DNA of 64,000 nt from Sulfuricurvum sp. (GCF_028681615.1 NZ_JAQUHV010000008.1:20031-84030); one strand, 5' to 3'; positions 15,564 through 26,090 are shown, counted from the first letter of the stretch. The notes: generated by a model from the letters alone, not told the origin. A program made the numbers and translations.

Positions 15564-15848
15564 ATGTATAATTTGTTTGAAGACGAAGACGATATTTTCC
15601 AAGGTTCGCCGAAAAGTAAGTTTTTAGATATCGTTTACAACGCAAATCGCGATTTGGTTCAAAATGAACTTGAGCGTTTGATGACGCGTATGGCGGCTAT
15701 GGAACTTATGCTGCAAGAAGCACACGGCGAAGATGCAATTGAACGTATCCTTAAAACGATGCAGTTTGAGCGTGCGGATGAAGTCGATATGATGACAAAA
15801 AATCTTTACATCATTTCGGTTGGAAACGTTTTAACTCAAAACGAGTAA
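15564..15848 (+). CDS. DUF2018 family protein (HP0242-like)
   Basis: A 94-residue all-helical protein specific to Campylobacterota. It resembles H. pylori HP0242: an acidic N-terminus (FEDEDDIFQGSP), a central LERLM helix, and the terminal VGNVLTQNE, close to the SGNE-type end of HP0242. HP0242 is known for an unusual knotted dimer fold; its function is not known. The gene is followed, as in H. pylori, by an exported protein and the polyprenyl synthase / hemA / proS genes. SD GGAG lies just before the start (TTTGGAGATACG). Confidence 0.8.
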   Translation: MYNLFEDEDDIFQGSPKSKFLDIVYNANRDLVQNELERLMTRMAAMELMLQEAHGEDAIERILKTMQFERADEVDMMTKNLYIISVGNVLTQNE

Positions 15849-15855
15849 GCAGTAG

Positions 15856-16260
15856 GTGAAAAGATATTTTGTATTTTTGTTGCTGAGCAGCGGGTGGTAT
15901 CTGCACGCTGCTCCGTGGAAAGAATTAAAAAATTTTAATCTTAAAAAAGACCAAACGGCTATCGTGTCGGTCAAAACTGCAGGGTTGGACCGTAATTTGA
16001 GCTTTCGTTGGACGCTTTATACGGACAAAGCCTTGGTAGTGCATGAGAAGTTTGACCGGATCGTGGGACAGCATATTTTATATGAAGGGCATAACGACAG
16101 CTTTCGAAAGCGTCTGTTGCCTCCTAAATACAGCGAAACGGACGTACCGTACGTCCTTGTTGTATTTAAAAAATACGATGAAGTAAATCAAACAGTACAG
16201 TTTGACTTTTTACTGTTTGACAAAGAAACACAGGTAAAATTGGATTATTTAACGAAATGA
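15856..16260 (+). CDS. Exported hypothetical protein (HP0241-like position)
   Basis: A 134-residue protein starting with GTG at 15856, 7 bases after the previous stop. A signal peptide is clear (KRYFVFLLLSSGWYLHAAPW, cleavage after AA). The mature part is predicted beta-rich (TAIVSVKTAGLDRNLSFRWTLYTDKALVVHEKFD) and ends in FLLFDKETQVKLDYLTK. There is no lipobox cysteine, so it is probably periplasmic. I do not recognise a domain; the position matches the gene between HP0242 and the polyprenyl synthase in H. pylori. Confidence 0.72.
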   Translation: MKRYFVFLLLSSGWYLHAAPWKELKNFNLKKDQTAIVSVKTAGLDRNLSFRWTLYTDKALVVHEKFDRIVGQHILYEGHNDSFRKRLLPPKYSETDVPYVLVVFKKYDEVNQTVQFDFLLFDKETQVKLDYLTK

Positions 16261-16274
16261 GTATAAAGTAGGGT

Positions 16275-17165
16275 ATGTTGGAACGGGTAGAAGCGATAAT
16301 AGGACAATTAGTGGATGAAGTCGGATACGCCAAAGCGAGCGAGCTGTTCGCTACACTTTCAGGCGGTAAGCGTCTTCGTGCACGTTTGATTCTGACAATT
16401 GCCCCTGCGGCTCCTACCGCTCCGCTTCTCGGTGCGATTGTCGAGTTGATCCATGCAGCAAGTCTGCTCCATGACGATGTGATCGATGATGCGATGCTTC
16501 GCCGAGGCGTGCCGTCGGTGAATGCCACGCATGGGAGTAAAATTGCAATCATGCTCGGCGATATCCTCTACTCCAAAGCTTTCAGCGAACTGACCTCATT
16601 TGACCCTTCCATCGCCCGTACTATCGCCGAATCGGTTACGAAACTCTCTGTAGGAGAGATGATGGACGTTGAAATGGCAACGGCTTTCAATACGGATCGC
16701 GATCTGTATCTGAAAATGCTTTATCTCAAAACGGCGACACTGATCGAATCGTGTGCATTCAGCGCGGCTGTCTTGGCAGGTGAAGATGCAGATGCGTATG
16801 CAACGTACGGTAAAAATTTGGGATTGGCGTTTCAGATCGTCGATGACATTTTAGATATTACGGCAGATGAAGCGACACTCGGGAAACCTTCTCTCAATGA
16901 TTTTTCGGAAGGGAAAGTGACATTACCGTATATCGATCTGTATGAACGTTTAAACGAGGATGAGAAAACACGTCTTGTCGGCAGCCATTGCAAAGTTTTG
17001 GATGAGGATGAAAAAGTGTGGATTCGATCCAAGATGGATGAATTTAAAATTATCGAACGCTCATACGGCTATGCCCGTGCATTATGCGACGAGGCGATCG
17101 AAGCAATCGGCGATAATGCGCCATTGCGCGCTATTATCGAAACCGTTATTCAGAGAAATCATTAA
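16275..17165 (+). CDS. ispB: Trans-polyprenyl diphosphate synthase
   Basis: A trans-prenyltransferase that builds the long isoprenoid side chain of the respiratory quinone (menaquinone in this lineage) from farnesyl diphosphate and isopentenyl diphosphate. The 296-residue protein has GGKRLRARL (pyrophosphate binding), the first aspartate-rich motif in LLHDDVIDDA (about 65-72) and the second in FQIVDDILD. Product length cannot be read from the sequence alone. The hemA start follows immediately after its stop codon. A UbiD decarboxylase lies downstream in the same run, suiting a quinone role. Confidence 0.9.
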   Translation: MLERVEAIIGQLVDEVGYAKASELFATLSGGKRLRARLILTIAPAAPTAPLLGAIVELIHAASLLHDDVIDDAMLRRGVPSVNATHGSKIAIMLGDILYSKAFSELTSFDPSIARTIAESVTKLSVGEMMDVEMATAFNTDRDLYLKMLYLKTATLIESCAFSAAVLAGEDADAYATYGKNLGLAFQIVDDILDITADEATLGKPSLNDFSEGKVTLPYIDLYERLNEDEKTRLVGSHCKVLDEDEKVWIRSKMDEFKIIERSYGYARALCDEAIEAIGDNAPLRAIIETVIQRNH

Positions 17166-18458
17166 ATGCACTATTTGATTATCAGCTTTTCCCATAAAAA
17201 CTCTACCATCGCCATACGCGAAAAACTCGCATTTGTGGATGAGATCCAGCAAGTCAAATCGATGGAAAAACTCAACAGTTCTCCCGCTATCAGCGAATCG
17301 ATGATCCTCTCTACCTGTAACAGGGTAGAGATATTCTGCAGTTGTAACGATACCGACGCTGCCAGTGAAGCGGTATTTGAACTGTTATGCGGCCGTTCGG
17401 GAATGTCTCGTGAAGACCTGCACAGCCGTGCCGATATTTTCGATGATGAGGGGTGTATTCATCACCTTTTCAGCGTCGCGAGTTCACTGGACTCGATGGT
17501 TGTGGGTGAGACCCAGATCGCGGGACAGCTCAAAGATGCATTCAAACTTTCGCAGGAAAACGGTTATTCGGCGCAAAAACTTTCTCGTGCCATGAATTAC
17601 GGATTTAAATGTGCCGCAGAAGTTCGTAATGCGACGAATATCTCTTCCAAACCGGTTTCCGTAGCGAGTGTAGCCGTTGCAAAAGTCAAAGAGAGCGTCG
17701 GTGATTTAAACGGTAAAAAAGCCTTGGTTATCGGTTCAGGTGAAATGTCGGTTATCACATGCAAGCACCTGAGTGCCCAAGGGGTTGAAGTGACCCTGAT
17801 GAACCGTACATTCGAGAAAGCCGAAGCGATTGCGGCAGAGTGCAATGCAAGGGTGAGAGCGTATGAAGAGCTTGCTTATGCAATTAATGAAAACGAGCTT
17901 TTGTTTACCGCGACCGGTTCGCTCCAGCCTATCATAACCGAAGAGATGGTGAAACCGTGTTCGTATGATCGCTATTGGTTTGACATGGCGGTTCCGAGAG
18001 ATATCGAATGTGATCCTGAGATTTGGGGAATCCATCTCTTTAGTGTGGATGACCTCAAAGAGATCGTAAATGAAAATATTGCGTTGCGTGAAGATGAAGC
18101 AAAACTCTCGTATGTGATTATTCGACGTCACGTCGTCGGATTTTTTGAATGGCTGAAAACACTCTCGATTGAGCCGCTTATCAAAAGCTTGTATGTCAGA
18201 GCGTATCGTGCTGCAGCAAATGAGACAGCACGCGTTATCGAAAACGGCTACATTCCAAAAGAGCATGCGGATGCGGTTCAAAAAGCGACCGAACAAGCGT
18301 TGAAACGCTTTTTGCATCCGTTTGCTCAGCGTATGCGTGACGGTTCGGATGCGATGCGTGTAGATGCCCTGATCGAATCAATGAGTTTTTTGATGGAACA
18401 AGATGAAGGCGAAGAGATGAGCCAAACCAGCTGTAAATATTACCCTAAAGGAAAATAA
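17166..18458 (+). CDS. hemA: Glutamyl-tRNA reductase
   Basis: The first enzyme of the C5 pathway to 5-aminolevulinate: it reduces glutamyl-tRNA to glutamate-1-semialdehyde with NADPH. The 430-residue protein has the catalytic cysteine in [10 protein letters not shown], the [16 protein letters not shown] signature, the Rossmann motif [11 protein letters not shown] and a C-terminal dimerisation helix region. It abuts the polyprenyl synthase (0 bases) and its stop shares one base with the proS start (TAATG), so expression is tightly linked. Confidence 0.97.
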   Translation: MHYLIISFSHKNSTIAIREKLAFVDEIQQVKSMEKLNSSPAISESMILSTCNRVEIFCSCNDTDAASEAVFELLCGRSGMSREDLHSRADIFDDEGCIHHLFSVASSLDSMVVGETQIAGQLKDAFKLSQENGYSAQKLSRAMNYGFKCAAEVRNATNISSKPVSVASVAVAKVKESVGDLNGKKALVIGSGEMSVITCKHLSAQGVEVTLMNRTFEKAEAIAAECNARVRAYEELAYAINENELLFTATGSLQPIITEEMVKPCSYDRYWFDMAVPRDIECDPEIWGIHLFSVDDLKEIVNENIALREDEAKLSYVIIRRHVVGFFEWLKTLSIEPLIKSLYVRAYRAAANETARVIENGYIPKEHADAVQKATEQALKRFLHPFAQRMRDGSDAMRVDALIESMSFLMEQDEGEEMSQTSCKYYPKGK

Positions 18459-20161
18459 TGCGTTTTTCAAAAGCCTATATCCCAACGACAAAAGAGTCCC
18501 CGAAAGATGCCCAGCTCCCGAGTCATATCTATCTTTCCCGTGCGGGATTCGTAGCACAGGTCGCGAGCGGTCTGTATAACTTTTTGCCGTTGGGAAAACG
18601 GGTGCTTCGTAAAATTGAGAATATCATTAATGAAGAGATGGCTGCATGCGGTGCTTTGGAAGTGGATTTGAGCTTTGTCACTCCGGCAGAACTCTGGCAG
18701 GAGAGCGGCCGGATTGAAAAATTCGGTAAAGAGCTGCTCCGTTTCCGTGATCGCAAAGATAACCTTTTTGTCCTCGGGCCTACCCATGAAGAGATGATGG
18801 TGAGTATCGTCCGTAACCGTGTTACGAGCTATAAACAGCTTCCGCTCAATGTCTATCAGGTAAAAACCAAATTCCGCGACGAAGCCCGTCCGCGATTCGG
18901 TCTTATGCGTGCACGTGAATTTGTGATGAAAGACGGTTACAGCTTTCATGCCTCGACGGAGGACTTGGATCGTGAGTTTGATGCAATGGAAGCGGCGTAC
19001 AAACGTATTTTGGAACGTTTGGGTCTGAATTTCCGTATTGTAGAAGCCGACAGCGGTGCAATCGGCGGTACAGGTTCAAAAGAGTTGATGGTATTGGCGG
19101 ATAGCGGTGAAGATACACTTGCCGTATGCGATACCTGCGAATACGGTGCCAATGTCGAAGCGGCACGCCGTGCACCGCGCAGTGTGATCCCTGAAGCACC
19201 TCAGGCTGATTTTAACCGTTTCAAAACGCCGAATGTCAAATCGATCGAGGATTTGAGCAACTTTTTCCATGTCGATCCGTATTACACGCTCAAAGCGGTC
19301 GTAATGCGTGCCGTGTACACGGAGGGGAGCGAACCGGTATGTTTCTTTATCCGCGGATGCGATGAACTCCAAGAAGTAAAAGCCCGTAACAGCGTCGGTG
19401 CGATCGATTTGGTGGATATTACCGAAGCGGAACTGGTCGAAATCGGTTTGGTTCCTGGCTTTATCGGACCGTTGGATCAGGATAAAATCCGTTTTGTCAT
19501 GGACAACGACACCCGCAATGCAGCCTCAATGATTTGCGGTGCAAATGAAATGGATTACCATTTCGTCGGTGTAGATTTGAGTGTTATGAACGACGCACCG
19601 TTTGCGGATCTGGTAACGGTTCAAGTGGGTGACGGATGTCCTCATTGCGGCGGTAAAATGGAACATACCAAAGGGATAGAGGTTGGACATATTTTCAAAC
19701 TCGGTACCGTTTATTCCGCACCGCTGAAAGCGGAATATCTGGATGAAAACGGACGGTCTCAGCCGTTTATCATGGGAACCTACGGTATGGGTGTCAGCCG
19801 TCTTGTCGCGGCCGTTATCGAGCAGCATCATGATGAAAAAGGGTGTATCTGGACCCATGCGACGGCTCCGTATCTGGTGAACGTTATGGTCTCGAATATC
19901 AAAGAAGAGTCTCACATGGCGTATGCGGAAGAGTTGTATGCCTCTTTACAAAAATGCGGTATTGAAACAATTTTGGATGACCGCAAAGAGCGGTTCGGAT
20001 TTAAAATGTCCGATGCCGAATTGATCGGATTCCCGTTCACGGTCATTGTCGGTAAAGAGCTTGAAAACGGTTCGGTACAAATTATGATCCGTGCCACACG
20101 TGAGATCATTACCGTAGAAGCTGCACATGTCTTAGAAAAAATCCAGGAATTACGAGGATGA
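18458..20161 (+). CDS. proS: Prolyl-tRNA synthetase
   Basis: A class II aminoacyl-tRNA synthetase of the bacterial type with an inserted editing domain. At 567 residues it shows motif 2 in [21 protein letters not shown], an insertion domain between about 220 and 400 with LKAVVMRA and [17 protein letters not shown], motif 3 in [18 protein letters not shown] and a C-terminal anticodon-binding domain ([11 protein letters not shown] onward). Overlaps: 1 base with hemA and 4 bases (ATGA) with fxsA. Confidence 0.97.
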   Translation: MRFSKAYIPTTKESPKDAQLPSHIYLSRAGFVAQVASGLYNFLPLGKRVLRKIENIINEEMAACGALEVDLSFVTPAELWQESGRIEKFGKELLRFRDRKDNLFVLGPTHEEMMVSIVRNRVTSYKQLPLNVYQVKTKFRDEARPRFGLMRAREFVMKDGYSFHASTEDLDREFDAMEAAYKRILERLGLNFRIVEADSGAIGGTGSKELMVLADSGEDTLAVCDTCEYGANVEAARRAPRSVIPEAPQADFNRFKTPNVKSIEDLSNFFHVDPYYTLKAVVMRAVYTEGSEPVCFFIRGCDELQEVKARNSVGAIDLVDITEAELVEIGLVPGFIGPLDQDKIRFVMDNDTRNAASMICGANEMDYHFVGVDLSVMNDAPFADLVTVQVGDGCPHCGGKMEHTKGIEVGHIFKLGTVYSAPLKAEYLDENGRSQPFIMGTYGMGVSRLVAAVIEQHHDEKGCIWTHATAPYLVNVMVSNIKEESHMAYAEELYASLQKCGIETILDDRKERFGFKMSDAELIGFPFTVIVGKELENGSVQIMIRATREIITVEAAHVLEKIQELRG

Positions 20162-20565
20162 TCTACTTTCTGATCTACCTTTTTTTAGAGGTGGTCGTAA
20201 CGGTGGAGATTGCTTCCCGTATCGGTGGCCTTGCCACTTTCCTCGAAATCGTTTTGAGTGCATTCTTGGGGATTTTTTTATTGATGAATTTTCGTCATAC
20301 CCTCAGTGAGAATCTTTTTGCGCTTCAAACGCGTCAAATCACGATGGAGAGTTTTACCAAACGGAATATGACGGGACTTTTAGGCGCGATTCTTTTGATC
20401 GTCCCCGGATTTTTAAGTGACATTATCGGAATCTTGATGCAATTTTCTCTTTTCAGTTCGCTTATCATTAACCGTTTTTCGCGAAAATACCCCACACAAA
20501 CCAAATCAAAGGATGACAATGTCATTGATGCCGAAATTATCAACGATTCTACTACTCTCCGCTAG
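20158..20565 (+). CDS. fxsA: FxsA family membrane protein
   Basis: A 135-residue cytoplasmic-membrane protein of the FxsA family; overproduction in E. coli relieves exclusion of phage T7 by the F plasmid, but its normal role is unknown. The N-terminal spans ([22 protein letters not shown], then [18 protein letters not shown]) and the family segment [20 protein letters not shown] are clear. It ends in a charged tail (NVIDAEI). It overlaps proS by 4 bases and the following dsb gene by 47 bases. Confidence 0.88.
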   Translation: MIYFLIYLFLEVVVTVEIASRIGGLATFLEIVLSAFLGIFLLMNFRHTLSENLFALQTRQITMESFTKRNMTGLLGAILLIVPGFLSDIIGILMQFSLFSSLIINRFSRKYPTQTKSKDDNVIDAEIINDSTTLR

Positions 20566-21355
20566 TTTGATGGCGGCTACTGATGCCGAAGTAGTCTCAT
20601 TTTTGAAAAAAGGGATAGGGGGAAATCCGAATATCTCTAATCTCCAGATTGATGTAGCAGGTAAACAAAATCTCTCAGGTGTGAGCGGATGGCAGACCTA
20701 TTTTATCACTATCGAAGCAGACGTGAAGCAGGGGAACGATGTTCGCCATATCAATCAAAACGCCACTTATTTTGTCAATGGCAATACAATAGCTCCGGAA
20801 TTTGTCAATATTAAAACCGGAGAACGATACAATGATATTGTTGCACCTGATTTTAATAATGCGTATTATACTAAAGCGAACCGTATCAGCGGAGATGCCA
20901 ATGCTCCTCATAAAGTAGCGGTTTTTTCTGATCCGCTTTGTCCGTTTTGCCGCAAATATGTACCGGATGCACTAGCCTATATGGAAAAATATCCTAAAAC
21001 GTTTGCCGTCTATTATTACCATTTCCCTTTAGCAGGATTGCATCCAGCCTCTGTTGCTCTTACCAAGGCTGCTATCGCGATCGATCAAAACGGGACAGAC
21101 AATGCGGTTTTAGGGCTCTATAAAGTAGATATTAACCCTAACGAAAGAGATGAACAAAAAATTCTCGATGCCTTTAATAAAACGTTTGGAACCAAAGTAA
21201 CGGTTGCCGATATTCGACGCCCGTCAGTGGTTAAACAGTTCGAATTTGACCAAAAGGTGGCCCAATCCATGATGGTTGCGGGAACACCGACGGTTTTCTT
21301 TGACGGTCAAAAAGATCCTTCGAAAAACAAATATAAAGAGATTAAGGTTAAGTAA
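20519..21355 (+). CDS. Periplasmic thiol:disulfide interchange protein, DsbC/DsbG-like
   Basis: A periplasmic thioredoxin-fold protein of 278 residues. A signal peptide ([17 protein letters not shown]) leads to a DsbC-like N-terminal dimerisation segment (about 25-115) and a thioredoxin domain with the active-site CPFC at about residues 141-144. The cis-proline loop GTPTVFF is near the end. It probably isomerises or reduces disulfides, possibly for haem proteins, given the hem genes around it. The ATG at 20519 has SD AAAGGA; ATGs at 20513 and 20528 are alternatives. The overlap with fxsA is longer than is usual here. Confidence 0.85.
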   Translation: MSLMPKLSTILLLSASLMAATDAEVVSFLKKGIGGNPNISNLQIDVAGKQNLSGVSGWQTYFITIEADVKQGNDVRHINQNATYFVNGNTIAPEFVNIKTGERYNDIVAPDFNNAYYTKANRISGDANAPHKVAVFSDPLCPFCRKYVPDALAYMEKYPKTFAVYYYHFPLAGLHPASVALTKAAIAIDQNGTDNAVLGLYKVDINPNERDEQKILDAFNKTFGTKVTVADIRRPSVVKQFEFDQKVAQSMMVAGTPTVFFDGQKDPSKNKYKEIKVK

Positions 21356-21358
21356 TTC

Positions 21359-22300
21359 ATGAAAAAACTCACCATTGCAACTCGCGGAAGCAAACTCGCC
21401 CTTTGGCAGTCCAACCATATCAAATCGGTAATTGAATCGAATTTTAGTGATGTGGAAGTAGAACTCAAAATTATTATCACTTCCGGGGATAAAATTTTGG
21501 ATGCGCCGTTGGCAAAAATAGGCGGTAAAGGGTTGTTTCTCAAAGAGATCGAAGAGTCAATGCTTCGAGGCGAGGCGCAGATGGCGGTTCATTCCCTTAA
21601 AGACGTTCCGACAGTTATGCCCGAAGGGCTTCTTTTATCTGCAATCACAACTCGTGAGGATGTACGGGATGCAATGCTGAGTGAAAAATATCCTGATATC
21701 GCATCGCTTCCGCAGGGTGCTGTTGTCGGTACCTCTTCCTTGCGCCGTCGTATGCAGTTGGTGAAACAGCGTCCCGATTTGGTCATCAAAGATTTGCGCG
21801 GTAACGTCGATACACGAATCCGCAAGCTCATAGAGGGGGAATTTGATGCGATTATCCTCGCAGCTGCAGGGATTAACCGCCTCGGTTTTTCTCATCTCGT
21901 GACCTATTTTTATCCGATCTCTCTCGAAGAGATGATCCCCTCTATGGGACAGGGCGCATTAGGGATTGAAACCGTAAATGAGCCGTGGGTTTTAGAAATT
22001 GCGGCCTTTTTGGAAGATCGAAACAGCCGAATTGAGACGAGTATCGAGCGAGGATTTGTCGATACGCTGCAAGGCGGTTGCCAAGTACCGATCGGTGTGA
22101 GTGCCCGAGTGCAGGAAGATGGCAGTGTTGTCGTACGATCACTTCTCGGACTTCCTGACGCTTCTGAAGTGATGGGCGAAATGGTGACGTTATCTCAGGA
22201 TGAAACATCTCGCGCGGGTGAAGCGATGGCAGAGCGTTTGATTGCTCAGGGAGCGATGGAATTATTACATCGTGCCGAAGTTATGGCAAACGAGGCTTAA
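21359..22300 (+). CDS. hemC: Hydroxymethylbilane synthase
   Basis: Porphobilinogen deaminase, which joins four porphobilinogens into hydroxymethylbilane on the way to haem, using a dipyrromethane cofactor. At 313 residues it opens with KLTIATRGSKLALWQSNHI and carries GGKGLFLKEIEESML, AVHSLKDVPT, GTSSLRRRMQL and the cofactor-binding cysteine in QGGCQVPIGVSA. It starts 3 bases after the dsb gene and the ubiD start follows 3 bases after its stop, so it belongs to the same long transcription unit as hemA. Confidence 0.97.
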   Translation: MKKLTIATRGSKLALWQSNHIKSVIESNFSDVEVELKIIITSGDKILDAPLAKIGGKGLFLKEIEESMLRGEAQMAVHSLKDVPTVMPEGLLLSAITTREDVRDAMLSEKYPDIASLPQGAVVGTSSLRRRMQLVKQRPDLVIKDLRGNVDTRIRKLIEGEFDAIILAAAGINRLGFSHLVTYFYPISLEEMIPSMGQGALGIETVNEPWVLEIAAFLEDRNSRIETSIERGFVDTLQGGCQVPIGVSARVQEDGSVVVRSLLGLPDASEVMGEMVTLSQDETSRAGEAMAERLIAQGAMELLHRAEVMANEA

Positions 22301-22303
22301 TCC

Positions 22304-24124
22304 GTGACACTGCATAAAACAATTGATCTATTAAAATCCAAAGATGAATTGCGTATCATTGATACACCTCTTGATATAGCGTTGGAAATTCCCCATTTGG
22401 CATATGCCGAAGTAAAAAAAGAAAACGGCGGCAAAGCCCTTCTCTTTACCCATCCGGTTGACAAAGCTACCGGCAAAAAATTTGACATTCCTGTCGTGAT
22501 GAATCTGTTCGGTTCGTTTCGCCGTACCGAACTTTTGTTCGGCCGCGAAGTCGAAGGGGTAGCGGCAGAGATCGAAAAGCTTCTGCATATGAAGCCGCCG
22601 CAGGGACTTAAAGAGAAAGTCGGCATGCTCGGTGACCTGTTTGCGATGAAAGATATTTTCCCGAAAAAGCTGAAAAAGCGCGGAAGTTGTCAAGAAGTTG
22701 TAAAACAAGGCGATGAAGTTAATTTGTACGATTTACCGATTCTGACTACGTGGGAAGAAGACGGCGGACCCTTTATTACGATGGGACAGGTATATACCCA
22801 GAGTTTAGACGGTGCAGTGGTCAATCTGGGGATGTATCGTTTACAGGTGTATGATAAAAATCATCTCGGAATGCACTGGCAGATTCATAAAGACTCATCA
22901 CACTTTTTCGACCAATACCAGCGTGCTGGTAAAAAAATGCCTGTTTCGATCGGAATCGGCGGTGATCCGCTTTATACCTGGTGTGCAACGGCACCTCTGC
23001 CGTATGGTGTTAATGAATTGCTGTTGTATGGTTTGATCAAAAAAGAGTCTCCAAAACTGGTTGAATCGATTACAACACCTTTGTATATTCCCGAAGATGT
23101 CGATTTTGTCATCGAAGGGTGGGTTGATCCGGAAAAATTTGTCCTTGAAGGACCTTTTGGAGATCATACGGGCTATTATACGCTTGCGGAGCATTATCCC
23201 GTCATGGAAGTCAGCGCGATTACGAGCCGCAAAAATCCCTATTATTTGGCGACCGTTGTCGGTAAACCGCCTCTAGAAGACAAATACATGGGTTGGGCAA
23301 CCGAACGGGTATTCTTGCCGCTTTTAAAAACGAATGCAGCTGATCTGATCGATTATCATATGCCGGAGAACGGTGTTTTTCATAATCTGATTTTGGCAAA
23401 AATGAAACCGTTGTATAAAGGGCATGCGAAACAGTTTATGCATATTTTTTGGGGCTCAGGACAGATGAGTTTTGTCAAACATGCTCTCTTTTTCGGGGAA
23501 GATGCCCCGAAACTTACGAATTATGAAGCATTAATTACCTATGCATTGAATCGCTTTATCCCAAAATGCCTTTTTATTTCAGAGGGGATTACCGATGCAC
23601 TTGACCATTCCAGTCCCGAGTCATTGGTCGGAGGCAAATTGGGGATTGACTTTACTGCATCACATTCACCGATTGCTCCTGAATCAATCGACAGCTCTGC
23701 ATTGACGGAACATTTCCAAAATCTTATTCCGGAAGTTACAGCTCTTACGCAATATATGCGTCATACCGCTAACCCTATAACGGTGGTAAGTATTCGTAAA
23801 ACACGTTCGTTAAAAGAGTGTTTTAGTGCGTTGGAAAGACTTGCATCGTTTGTCCGAATCGTTATTTTTGTGGATGAAGAAAAAAATGATATTCATAACC
23901 CTTATATGCTTCTTTGGCGGGTAACGAACAATATGGATGCCGCACGTGACGTGTACCGGTCTGAGTCGATCGTTGCGATTGACGGGACTACGAAAACGGT
24001 TGTGGATTCTTTTGAACGTGAATGGCCGGGTGATGTCGAATGTACCCCATCGGTTGTGGAACGTCTTAAATCACTTTCACTCTGGGATTTAGATCCAAAA
24101 CTAGAGAAAAAATATCAGCTCTGA
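22304..24124 (+). CDS. ubiD: UbiD family decarboxylase
   Basis: A prenylated-FMN-dependent decarboxylase of 606 residues, starting at GTG. UbiD landmarks include the conserved EGWVDPEKFVLEGPFGDHTGYY segment (active-site Arg/Glu lies in this family's central part), MGWATERVFLPLL and a C-terminal helix. In Campylobacterota, which make menaquinone through the futalosine pathway, a UbiD homologue (MqnL) decarboxylates the aromatic precursor after prenylation. This role, with the polyprenyl synthase upstream, is an inference. A ubiX partner is not in the window. Confidence 0.9.
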   Translation: MTLHKTIDLLKSKDELRIIDTPLDIALEIPHLAYAEVKKENGGKALLFTHPVDKATGKKFDIPVVMNLFGSFRRTELLFGREVEGVAAEIEKLLHMKPPQGLKEKVGMLGDLFAMKDIFPKKLKKRGSCQEVVKQGDEVNLYDLPILTTWEEDGGPFITMGQVYTQSLDGAVVNLGMYRLQVYDKNHLGMHWQIHKDSSHFFDQYQRAGKKMPVSIGIGGDPLYTWCATAPLPYGVNELLLYGLIKKESPKLVESITTPLYIPEDVDFVIEGWVDPEKFVLEGPFGDHTGYYTLAEHYPVMEVSAITSRKNPYYLATVVGKPPLEDKYMGWATERVFLPLLKTNAADLIDYHMPENGVFHNLILAKMKPLYKGHAKQFMHIFWGSGQMSFVKHALFFGEDAPKLTNYEALITYALNRFIPKCLFISEGITDALDHSSPESLVGGKLGIDFTASHSPIAPESIDSSALTEHFQNLIPEVTALTQYMRHTANPITVVSIRKTRSLKECFSALERLASFVRIVIFVDEEKNDIHNPYMLLWRVTNNMDAARDVYRSESIVAIDGTTKTVVDSFEREWPGDVECTPSVVERLKSLSLWDLDPKLEKKYQL

Positions 24125-24134
24125 CGCTTTATTT

Positions 24135-24149
24135 CCCCTTTTTTAGGGG
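24135..24149 (+). terminator. Weak hairpin after ubiD
   Basis: CCCC (24135-24138) and GGGG (24146-24149) flank a T-rich loop just after the ubiD stop. It may end the long tetrapyrrole/quinone run, although the stem is short and no T tract follows. Confidence 0.4.
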
Positions 24150-24229
24150 CATTGAATTAAGCAATTTATTAGAATTAGTAATGTAATATAGACGATTTAA
24201 ATAATAATTAATAGGGAAAGATAATTAAG

Positions 24230-24565
24230 ATGCGCAAGTTTTATGCTACAGTAGCGATTACACTTTTGGCCAGTTCTACCCTTCTTAATGCAGCCACGTA
24301 TAAAGGGCAAAAAATTTACATCGAATCTTGTAAATCATGCCACGGCGGCGGTCAAGCGTTAGCTGCATCTAAAAAACAGCGTGTTTGGTCTAAAATAATG
24401 GATAATAAAGGTGAAAAACTTGCCCAAATCCATCTTTCCTCCAAAAAAGCAGAAGCTTCTTGGGCTTACTTTAATGACCGTGGTTTTACAAAAGACGCAC
24501 GTCATCTTGAAGATTTCCTGGTCGAATACGCCGGGGACAGCGGTAACGTTCCTGCCTGCAATTAA
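24230..24565 (+). CDS. Small periplasmic c-type cytochrome-like protein
   Basis: A 111-residue exported protein with a signal peptide (RKFYATVAITLLASSTLLNA) and one haem-binding motif CKSCH at residues 34-38. It is therefore a small monohaem cytochrome c or a related haem protein; candidate axial methionine is in KIMDNKG. The rest is helical and lysine-rich. It has its own upstream region and a strong terminator after it, so it is probably a single-gene unit. Redox partner unknown. Confidence 0.82.
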   Translation: MRKFYATVAITLLASSTLLNAATYKGQKIYIESCKSCHGGGQALAASKKQRVWSKIMDNKGEKLAQIHLSSKKAEASWAYFNDRGFTKDARHLEDFLVEYAGDSGNVPACN

Positions 24566-24572
24566 ACAATCC

Positions 24573-24600
24573 ATCATCCTTTAAAGGATGATTTTCTTCT
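24573..24600 (+). terminator. Rho-independent terminator after the cytochrome gene
   Basis: A perfect 20-base palindrome (ATCATCCTTTAAAGGATGAT, 24573-24592) is followed by TTTCTTCT, directly after the cytochrome stop codon. Confidence 0.75.
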
Positions 24601-24648
24601 AATCCAAACTTCGCTAAAATACCCCACTTTTTATTCATCGGAGCTATT

Positions 24649-26055
24649 ATGGAAAAAATGTGGTCAGGACGTTTTACGCAAGATGCGTCAACCCTTTTAG
24701 AAAAATTTAACGCCTCGATCATGTTTGATCAAAAACTGTATCGTGAAGATATAGAAGGCTCTGTCGCACATGCACAAATGCTAACTCATCAAGGAATTTT
24801 GAGCCGTGAGGAATTGACTGCAATCGAGAGCGGTATGGCTCAGGTATTAAGCGAAATAGAATCAGGTTCGTTTGAATGGAAAATTGGTGATGAAGATTTG
24901 CACATGGCCATCGAAAAGCGCCTTACTTCAATTATCGGTGAAGCAGGAAAAAAACTTCATACCGCGCGCAGCCGTAACGATCAGGTTGCCTTAGATTTTC
25001 GCCGCTTTGTTCTTCGTAAAAACGGGGAAATAGTCGAACAAATCAAATCGCTCATGAGGGCGATAGTTGATATCGCACGTGAACATACGACAACTTTATT
25101 GCCGGGTATGACGCATTTACAGCATGCTCAGCCGATTAACTTCGCTTTCCATCTCTTAGCGTATGCTTCAATGTTTAAACGCGATTGTGAACGATTTGAG
25201 AGTTCTGCCGCACGTAACAATATCTCCCCTATCGGATGCGCAGCACTTGCCGGGACACCTCATAATATCGATCGCGAAATGACGGCTAAGTTGCTCGGGT
25301 TTGATGCGGTGAGTATTAATTGTCTTGATACGGTAAGCGATCGTGATTTTGCATTGGAAATTTTGTTCAATATTTCGACGTTGATGATGCATATTTCACG
25401 GCTTGCGGAAGAGATTATCCTTTGGTCGAGTTATGAGTTCCGTTTTGTCGAACTTTCCGATGCCTATTCGACCGGAAGTTCTATTATGCCGCAAAAGAAA
25501 AATCCCGATGTCCCGGAACTTCTACGAGGAAAAACAGGGAGAGTATTCGGTAATCTAATGGGCCTTTTAACCGTGATGAAAGGGCTGCCGCTCGCCTATA
25601 ACAAAGATACTCAAGAAGACAAAGAGGGGGTGTTTGACAGTGTGGAAACGGCAGAAATTTCCCTTGAAATCTTGCGGGAAGCATTGAAAACAATGACCGT
25701 CAAACCGCAAAATATGGCTCGGGCATGTAAACTTGGGCATTTGAGTGCGACCGATTTGGCCGATTATCTTGTCGAACATTGCGATGTTCCGTTCCGCGAA
25801 GCGCACCACATTACGGGGCGAGCGGTAGCCCGTGCCGAAGTGTTGGGAATCGATTTGAGCGATATCGAGTACCATGAACTTTATGCCATTGACAGCCGTA
25901 TCAAAGAGGATGTTATCGCTTATTTGGCAATCGAGCATTCGATGAATGCCCGAACGTCCCAAGGCGGAACGGCTGAGCTGCGAACGTTGGAGCAAATACT
26001 CTATTTTGATCATTATCTCAATGCACATGGATACGATTCAATCGCCGATTCATGA
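24649..26055 (+). CDS. argH: Argininosuccinate lyase
   Basis: The last step of arginine synthesis: splits argininosuccinate to arginine and fumarate. The 468-residue protein starts [11 protein letters not shown] and has the fumarase-superfamily signature in [34 protein letters not shown] and [16 protein letters not shown] supply other active-site residues. SD GGAG precedes the ATG. It is followed by an OsmC gene after 35 bases. Confidence 0.97.
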   Translation: MEKMWSGRFTQDASTLLEKFNASIMFDQKLYREDIEGSVAHAQMLTHQGILSREELTAIESGMAQVLSEIESGSFEWKIGDEDLHMAIEKRLTSIIGEAGKKLHTARSRNDQVALDFRRFVLRKNGEIVEQIKSLMRAIVDIAREHTTTLLPGMTHLQHAQPINFAFHLLAYASMFKRDCERFESSAARNNISPIGCAALAGTPHNIDREMTAKLLGFDAVSINCLDTVSDRDFALEILFNISTLMMHISRLAEEIILWSSYEFRFVELSDAYSTGSSIMPQKKNPDVPELLRGKTGRVFGNLMGLLTVMKGLPLAYNKDTQEDKEGVFDSVETAEISLEILREALKTMTVKPQNMARACKLGHLSATDLADYLVEHCDVPFREAHHITGRAVARAEVLGIDLSDIEYHELYAIDSRIKEDVIAYLAIEHSMNARTSQGGTAELRTLEQILYFDHYLNAHGYDSIADS

Positions 26056-26090
26056 TGATCGATTCTAAACATTAAAAGAAGGAAAAATTT

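Noticed and set aside
17736..18317. 193-codon open frame opposite hemA
   Set aside because: Antisense to a certain gene; no start signal or recognised family.
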